A DNA stretch of 52,424 nt, taken from assembly GCA_017502875.1 (NCBI GenBank), contig JAFVUF010000003.1, forward strand, positions 1 to 52,424, read 5' to 3'. The notes under the pieces were generated by a model, which saw only the letters and a program-made list of their open reading frames with translations, made no database searches and had not been told where the DNA came from. Shown here one piece after another: positions 48,399 through 52,424 of the stretch. The DNA is from Clostridia bacterium. Lineage in GTDB: Bacteria > Bacillota > Clostridia > Oscillospirales > CAG-272. Every line of letters begins with the position of its first letter. Positions within the stretch are counted from its first letter, which is position 1. Position numbers and translations under genes: made by a program.

Positions 48399-49505
48399 AT
48401 GGAAAGACGCGAAACAATTAAAAAAACGGTAATCTACGCTCTTGTCCTAATTGGAATAGCGATATTTTTCAAGTTTTTTGCATCGCTCTTTTTGCCGTTC
48501 ATTATTGCTTTGGGTATCGCTTTCATACTGAACTACCCAATCAAGCTTCTTCACAGACGAACCGGTCTTTCAAAGCGCATACTCAGCGCCCTTACCGTAT
48601 CAGCCGTAACTTTTTTGCTCGGTTTTCTTGTTTTTTTGCTAATAAACCGCCTTATAAACGAGTTAAGGAGCTTTATCGTATCGGTAAGCGAAAACGCGGA
48701 TAGGTACATCTCGGATTTCTTTAAGCTTATAGATAAAATAACCGAGCGAATACCGTTTATTGACGCCGTTGGAGCTGACCTTTCCGAGACCGTTACCGAT
48801 GTGGTTAAGGGTATGCTTACCGCTGTTACCTCACGCCTCCCGGGCATAATCGCTAACATCATCGCTATGCTACCCCATATTCTTTTGTTTACCGTTATCA
48901 TAATACTCGCTTCCTACTACTTCTGCGCCGATTTTGACAAAATTAAGGAAAATATTTTATCCGTTCTTCCTGAAGGCGCGCGAAACGCGCTCTCGCGATT
49001 CAAGAAACGGCTTACTGATACGGGACTGAAATATCTTAGGGCATGCGCCGTTATGCTCATTATAACCTATTTTGAGCTGTTGGTTGGTTTTCTTATGTTA
49101 GGTATTCCGTACGCCTTCTCACTTTCGCTTTTAGTCGCAGCGGTGGATATGCTTCCAATTTTCGGCGTTGGAACGGTGCTTGTTCCGTGGGCGATATGGT
49201 GTAAGCTTTCCGGAGATACGTATACCGCGATAGGACTTCTGATTATTTTCGCTACGGTAACTGTAATCCGACGTTTTATTGAACCAAAGGTTATAAGCAC
49301 GGGGATAGGGCTTTCTCCGATAACTACCCTTTTCGCCATGTACGTAGGATTTCGTCTTTTTGGACTTACGGGTCTTTTCTTTTCACCCTTAGCTGCTATA
49401 CTTATACTGCATGCGTTGCCTGAGGAGCTGGCTAAAAAACTGGGCTTTTCCGGTGGAAAAGAGGTGAAAAAAGAGGATGAGCTGAATGAAACGAAATCGG
49501 GGTAA
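48399..49505 (+). CDS. AI-2E-family membrane protein (3), YtvI-like
   Basis: 368 residues with about eight helices. LPFIIALGIAFILNYPIKLL, IILASYYFCADFDKIKENIL, DMLPIFGVGTVLVPWAIW and GLTGLFFSPLAAILIL resemble the sporulation integral membrane protein YtvI branch of the family. If correct, the organism may have a sporulation programme; no other sporulation gene is visible here. It is divergent from the two paralogues. AAGGGA lies before the ATG. Confidence 0.8.
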   Translation: MERRETIKKTVIYALVLIGIAIFFKFFASLFLPFIIALGIAFILNYPIKLLHRRTGLSKRILSALTVSAVTFLLGFLVFLLINRLINELRSFIVSVSENADRYISDFFKLIDKITERIPFIDAVGADLSETVTDVVKGMLTAVTSRLPGIIANIIAMLPHILLFTVIIILASYYFCADFDKIKENILSVLPEGARNALSRFKKRLTDTGLKYLRACAVMLIITYFELLVGFLMLGIPYAFSLSLLVAAVDMLPIFGVGTVLVPWAIWCKLSGDTYTAIGLLIIFATVTVIRRFIEPKVISTGIGLSPITTLFAMYVGFRLFGLTGLFFSPLAAILILHALPEELAKKLGFSGGKEVKKEDELNETKSG

Positions 49506-49547
49506 CAAATCGTTTACAAAATATTTTCGCAAAAAGTCAAAAATCTA

Positions 49548-49576
49548 TTGACAAACAAAACCAATAGGTGTATAAT
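49548..49576 (+). promoter_or_regulatory. Consensus promoter of rpsU
   Basis: TTGACA (49548-49553), 17-bp spacer, TATAAT (49571-49576). All twelve hexamer bases match consensus. Confidence 0.92.
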
Positions 49577-49629
49577 ATTAAAGAATTAATGTAAAGTTCC
49601 TTTGCAGATAGCGAGGGGAGGGATATAGA

Positions 49630-49806
49630 GTGGCAGAAGTCAGAATCAAGGACAATGAATCTCTTGAAAACGCGCTCCGCAGATTTAAGAGACAGGTAAC
49701 TAAGTCGGGCATAATGGGCGAAATGCGCAAGAGAGAGCATTATGAGAAGCCGAGCGTAAAGCGCAAGAAGAAGTCCGAGGCAGCAAGAAAGCGCAAATAC
49801 AAATAA
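49630..49806 (+). CDS. rpsU: 30S ribosomal protein bS21, GTG start
   Basis: 58 residues: [20 protein letters not shown], then [20 protein letters not shown] and a basic [13 protein letters not shown] tail. GTG 49630 follows GGAGG with 8 nt spacing. It is a normal bS21, important for start-site recognition on the small subunit, and has its own strong promoter. Confidence 0.96.
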   Translation: MAEVRIKDNESLENALRRFKRQVTKSGIMGEMRKREHYEKPSVKRKKKSEAARKRKYK

Positions 49807-49834
49807 TTTCGTTTTCGTGCCAAAAAGCAAAATA

Positions 49835-49870
49835 AAAGGGGTTGTTGCACAAGGCGATAACCCTCTTTTT
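49835..49870 (+). terminator. Probable terminator after rpsU
   Basis: GGGTTGTT (49839-49846) pairs with GATAACCC (49856-49863) with G:U pairs, followed by TCTTTTTG. The stem is weaker than others in the window. Confidence 0.6.
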
Positions 49871-49900
49871 GTTTTTGAGTAAAGAAAGGCAGTTCATATT

Positions 49901-51199
49901 TTGAAGAAAAACGACTTACTTAACGTTAAGGTAACGGATATAAACCATATGGGACTGGGCGTCGCCAAATGTGATGGCGCGGTCATTTTCGTGCAGGGCG
50001 GAGTTACCGAGGACGTTTTGAAAATAAAGATAATCAAAGAGGCAAAAAGCTATTACGTTGCGAGAATTGAGGAGATACTCTCCCCTTCTCCTTACAGAGC
50101 CGAGCCTATTTGTCCAAGCTATAAGAGATGCGGCGGCTGTATCTATCAGAATATCACTCCCGAATACGAAAATAAGCTTAAAGAAGCCCGTGTAAAAAAC
50201 GAGTTTTCAAGGTTTGGGGTGAGGTGCGAGAGCTTTGAGCCGATTGCTTACGCTAAGCTTTCAAATTATCGGAACAAGCTTCAGTGTCCCGTATCCGAGG
50301 ACGGAATGCTTGGGTTTTACGCGCAAAAATCACACGAGATAATAGATATCGAGAGCTGCGGGCTTCAAGAAGTGATGATGGAGGAAATATATTCCTACAT
50401 AAGAACACTCATTCAATCGCACCCGCGGTCAGAAATTCGACACGTTTATCTGCGTTGCGGAGTTGGAACAGGCGAGGTAATGGTGTGCTTTGTTTGCCGT
50501 GGCGAGAGCTTTGACGGACAAGCTGAGCTTGTAAAGGAAATCACGGAGCGCTTTTCGGAAATAAAGAGTGTTCTTCTTAACGTAAATCCCGATGACACAA
50601 ACGTGGTTCTCGGTAAAAAATGTATTACACTCTACGGCAAAGACTATATCGAGGACGTCCTCTGCGGTCTGCGTTTTAAAATTAGTCCGCTTTCGTTTTA
50701 TCAGGTCAATCATAGCTGCACCGAGCTTCTCTACCGCGCCGCCGCTGAGTTTGCCGAGGTAACGCCAAACGATACCCTTGTCGATTTGTTTTGCGGAATT
50801 GGAACTATTGGACTTTGTGTTGCTTCCATCGCGCCCGTAAAGCGACTTATCGGGGTTGAGATAGTTCCTGAGGCTATACAGAACGCAAAGGAAAACGCTG
50901 AATTAAACGGCATAACTAACGCTGAATTTTATTGCTCGCCTGCGGAGAAATTCGATTTCGGAGCGCCGGACGTGCTAATCGTTGACCCTCCACGCAAGGG
51001 GCTTGCTCCCTCGCTTATCGAAACAATAGGTAAGGTTGCCCCGAAAAGAATCGTTTATATTTCCTGCTCTCCCGATACGCTTGCCAGAGATTGCTCGATG
51101 CTTGAAAAACACGGATACACGGTGGAAAAATGCAAGCCGGTTAATATGTTTCCACGTACTTCCCATGTTGAATCTGTCGTTTGTCTGACGAGGAAATAA
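49901..51199 (+). CDS. rlmD: 23S rRNA (uracil-5-)-methyltransferase, RlmD/RlmCD type, TTG start
   Basis: 432 residues. A TRAM domain (about 1-60) is followed by an Fe-S cluster set (Cys71, Cys77, Cys80, Cys153; CPSYKRCGGC). The SAM-binding DLFCGIGTIGL, IVDPPRKGL and YISCSPDTLARDC with catalytic Cys389 follow. It ends PRTSHVESVVCLTRK. TTG 49901 has AAAGG 11 nt upstream. The last 11 codons reappear in diverged form at 51940, see the repeat entries. The target uridine (747 and/or 1939) is not decidable from sequence. Confidence 0.92.
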   Translation: MKKNDLLNVKVTDINHMGLGVAKCDGAVIFVQGGVTEDVLKIKIIKEAKSYYVARIEEILSPSPYRAEPICPSYKRCGGCIYQNITPEYENKLKEARVKNEFSRFGVRCESFEPIAYAKLSNYRNKLQCPVSEDGMLGFYAQKSHEIIDIESCGLQEVMMEEIYSYIRTLIQSHPRSEIRHVYLRCGVGTGEVMVCFVCRGESFDGQAELVKEITERFSEIKSVLLNVNPDDTNVVLGKKCITLYGKDYIEDVLCGLRFKISPLSFYQVNHSCTELLYRAAAEFAEVTPNDTLVDLFCGIGTIGLCVASIAPVKRLIGVEIVPEAIQNAKENAELNGITNAEFYCSPAEKFDFGAPDVLIVDPPRKGLAPSLIETIGKVAPKRIVYISCSPDTLARDCSMLEKHGYTVEKCKPVNMFPRTSHVESVVCLTRK

Positions 51200-51386
51200 G
51201 TGATTTTGACCCTAAAATGGGCATTTTTCAGCCTTTTTGAGTGGTTTTGAGATAAAAATTCAAAAAATCGGTGTTCAAAATCAAAAAATGCCCCAATTTT
51301 TCGTTGGGACAAATGTGAGTTTTGAGCAATACTCGAAAATACAAATTACAGCAGTTTAGTATAACATATCGAAAGGAGCAGCCTTG
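51164..51386. repeat. rlmD-3'-end repeat, copy 1
   Basis: About 220 bp that begins with the last 11 codons of rlmD (HVESVVCLTRK) and runs to the ribosome binding site of the next gene. Shared blocks with copy 2 include GTCGTTTGTCTGACGAG, the hairpin CCCAA-(7)-TTGGG, GGGACAAATGTGAGTTTTG, a TTTTGAG/CTCGAAAA hairpin, ATAACATATCGAA and AAAGGAG. The heptamer TTTTGAG recurs within it. Read on the minus strand, the CCCAA hairpin is followed by CATTTTTTG and could be a terminator. Confidence 0.85.
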
Positions 51387-51875
51387 ATGAAAGTCAAAAT
51401 GAAAATCAAATATCGAAAGCTTTGGCTATTTATGATTGGTGTTGCATTTTTGTTTATATTGCTCGTTTTAATGGCAGTAGCTTTTATTACTGAAGATCAT
51501 AACTATGCTCTGGCGATTTTATGTTTACTGATTGGTGTTGTAATTCTTGTCGCTACTTATTTCCGTTTTAATTATGGAATAACGATCACTGAAAAACGTG
51601 TAGTAGCCATCGAGCAAGCAAGAATTAAAATACTGCGATATGACGATGTAAGCAGTATTGTTGTGAAATTTACTGACGAAAGTGTTGTTGCTTACATAAG
51701 AATGAAAAATCAGAAGGAATATACTTTTGTTTGGGACAGCATATTCTTGGGAACAAACGTTATTCTGCCATCTCACAACAAAATTAAACTATATGATGAA
51801 TGGGTGGAGAAAAGCATCGCGAATCTATCCAATTGCCCTAAGGTAAAAATTCAAAACTTTTATAGAACAAAATAA
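51387..51875 (+). CDS. Small membrane protein with a possible PH-like domain (cassette gene 1)
   Basis: 162 residues from ATG 51387, with AAAGGAG 8 nt upstream; an in-frame TTG directly before it is not needed. Two membrane helices (about 13-33 and 40-58) form a hairpin. A soluble beta-rich C-terminal domain follows (YGITITEKRVVAIE, KILRYDDVSSIVVKF, YIRMKNQKEYTFVW), reminiscent of bacterial PH-like domains. The function is unknown. Its codons are more AT-rich than those of rlmD. It lies between two copies of the rlmD-end repeat. Confidence 0.75.
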   Translation: MKVKMKIKYRKLWLFMIGVAFLFILLVLMAVAFITEDHNYALAILCLLIGVVILVATYFRFNYGITITEKRVVAIEQARIKILRYDDVSSIVVKFTDESVVAYIRMKNQKEYTFVWDSIFLGTNVILPSHNKIKLYDEWVEKSIANLSNCPKVKIQNFYRTK

Positions 51876-51940
51876 AATATACCTTTTGGCTTTACAACCC
51901 CCGTTTTTGGCACAAAAATATACCTTTTGACCTTATGACC
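51874..51940. repeat. Two 26-bp direct repeats with a 41-bp period
   Basis: AAAATATACCTTTTG begins each unit (51874 and 51915), followed by a similar 11-bp end (GCTTTACAACC and ACCTTATGACC). The second unit abuts the rlmD-end remnant exactly at the junction. It may be a recombination-site accessory or a protein-binding repeat. Confidence 0.75.
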
Positions 51941-51975
51941 ACGTCGAGAGTGTCGTTTGTCTGACGAGAAAATGA
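51940..51975 (+). pseudogene. Remnant of an rlmD 3' end (last 11 codons and stop)
   Basis: The frame encodes HVESVVCLTRK and TGA, identical at protein level to the rlmD C-terminus. Five of the 11 codons differ (CAT/CAC, GTT/GTC, GAA/GAG, TCT/AGT, AGG/AGA) and all five changes are silent. So it derives from another functional rlmD allele or homologue rather than from a recent copy of this one. No upstream rlmD sequence is attached. Confidence 0.8.
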
Positions 51976-52165
51976 TCCGAAATTGGCTCAAAATGGGCAA
52001 AAACAAGCTGTTTTGAGCGATTTTGAGACAAAAATCCAAAAAAACGGTGTTTAAAATCAGAAAAAGCCCCAATTTTGCGTTGGGACAAATGTGAGTTTTG
52101 AGCAAGACTCAAAAGTTCATTTTACAGCAATACGGGATAACATATCGAAGAAGAAAGGAGTTACT
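51940..52165. repeat. rlmD-3'-end repeat, copy 2
   Basis: About 225 bp that aligns along its length to copy 1: it begins with the rlmD-end remnant and ends at AAAGGAG before the next start codon. Hairpins CCCAA/TTGGG and TTTTGAG/CTCAAAA are retained, the latter perfect here. Many substitutions separate the copies in the spacer, so the duplication is old or the copies arrived separately. Confidence 0.85.
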
Positions 52166-52424
52166 ATGTACGATATTCAAAGCAGATGGAAGCTTGAAGG
52201 TAATATTTTGAGATATTATGGCTTGAGAAATCAGCCCAATATGTTCAAAAATGCTGTTAAACTTACCAAGAAGCAAAAAACTATCATTGAAAAGCTCCCC
52301 TGTGATTTGACAGATGACGAAATTAGCATATTGAAAAATCTCATTGGTGCACAGATTGTGAAATTCGAAAGTAAGAGAGTAATTCCTTCTAATTTGTACG
52401 AAGCAAGATTTTGCACAACTTGTA
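52166..52424 (+). CDS. Unidentified protein, N-terminal part (cassette gene 2, cut by window end)
   Basis: 86 codons from ATG 52166 remain open at the last base. AAAGGAG lies in the repeat just before it. The segment has no signal peptide or membrane helix and contains LTKKQKTIIEKLPCDLTDDE. It reaches a Cys pair (RFCTTC), which may begin a metal site. No family is recognised. AT-rich codons match cassette gene 1 rather than rlmD. Confidence 0.7.
   Translation, partial: MYDIQSRWKLEGNILRYYGLRNQPNMFKNAVKLTKKQKTIIEKLPCDLTDDEISILKNLIGAQIVKFESKRVIPSNLYEARFCTTC

Noticed and set aside
51164-52165. CRISPR array
   Set aside because: Only two copies about 776 bp apart, each ~220 bp long and diverged; no short regular repeat-spacer pattern or cas gene.

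Overview
The window reads as chromosomal DNA from a Clostridia-type Firmicute, probably an uncultured gut member of the Oscillospirales/Christensenellales kind (taxonomy is inference). Supporting signs are strong AAGGAGG ribosome binding sites, many TTGACA-N16/17-TATAAT promoters, a T-box leader, an infC-rpmI-rplT operon with an attenuator-like leader, a NiaR repressor, a YtvI-like protein, and the topA-trmFO-rnc-smc-ftsY order. Most genes are housekeeping, with saccharolytic lipoproteins and accessory DNA at the right edge.

Layout. 1-1626: end of an FtsX-type permease. 1783-2970: GH88 unsaturated glucuronyl hydrolase. 3158-3232: tRNA-Glu(CUC), then a hairpin-rich spacer. 3428-4342: trxB. 4472-6001: fructose-6-phosphate aldolase/transaldolase divergent from a DeoR regulator, with interleaved promoters. 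6208-12874: complete F-type ATP synthase operon on the minus strand (I-a-c-b-delta-alpha-gamma-beta-epsilon); its c subunit has a two-carboxylate, Na+-type site and its epsilon lacks the C-terminal domain. 13039-13551: niaR. 13674-15016: infC (ATC start)-rpmI-rplT behind a structured leader. 15104-17700: rRNA methyltransferase and an oversized DprA. 17805-31329: compact operon topA-trmFO-(RNase III-like pseudoenzyme)-rnc-radical SAM-smc-ftsY-rdgB-nadD-yqeK-rsfS. 31396-39505: three large lipoproteins, one unknown, one PL8-like and one heparinase II/III-like. 39609-41597: T-box (specifier probably UAC, Tyr) controlling a sodium:solute symporter. 41642-45375: trmK, a DUF1858 protein, a duplicated-domain lipoprotein, ribokinase-family kinase and YqgF. 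45405-49505: three AI-2E-family membrane proteins. 49630-49806: rpsU. 49901-51199: rlmD-type methyltransferase. 51164-52424: an array in which a ~220-bp segment starting inside the 3' end of rlmD is repeated before each of two unrelated small genes.

How the parts connect. The PL8-like, heparinase-like and GH88 proteins fit uronic-acid polysaccharide breakdown: lyases leave a 4,5-unsaturated uronyl end that GH88 removes. The Na+-type c ring and the sodium symporter suggest a Na+ economy at the membrane. niaR and nadD touch NAD metabolism.

The two strongest candidates for something undescribed are (1) the RNase III-like pseudoenzyme with two dsRNA-binding domains directly upstream of genuine rnc, and (2) the rlmD-3'-end repeat/cassette array at the right edge.
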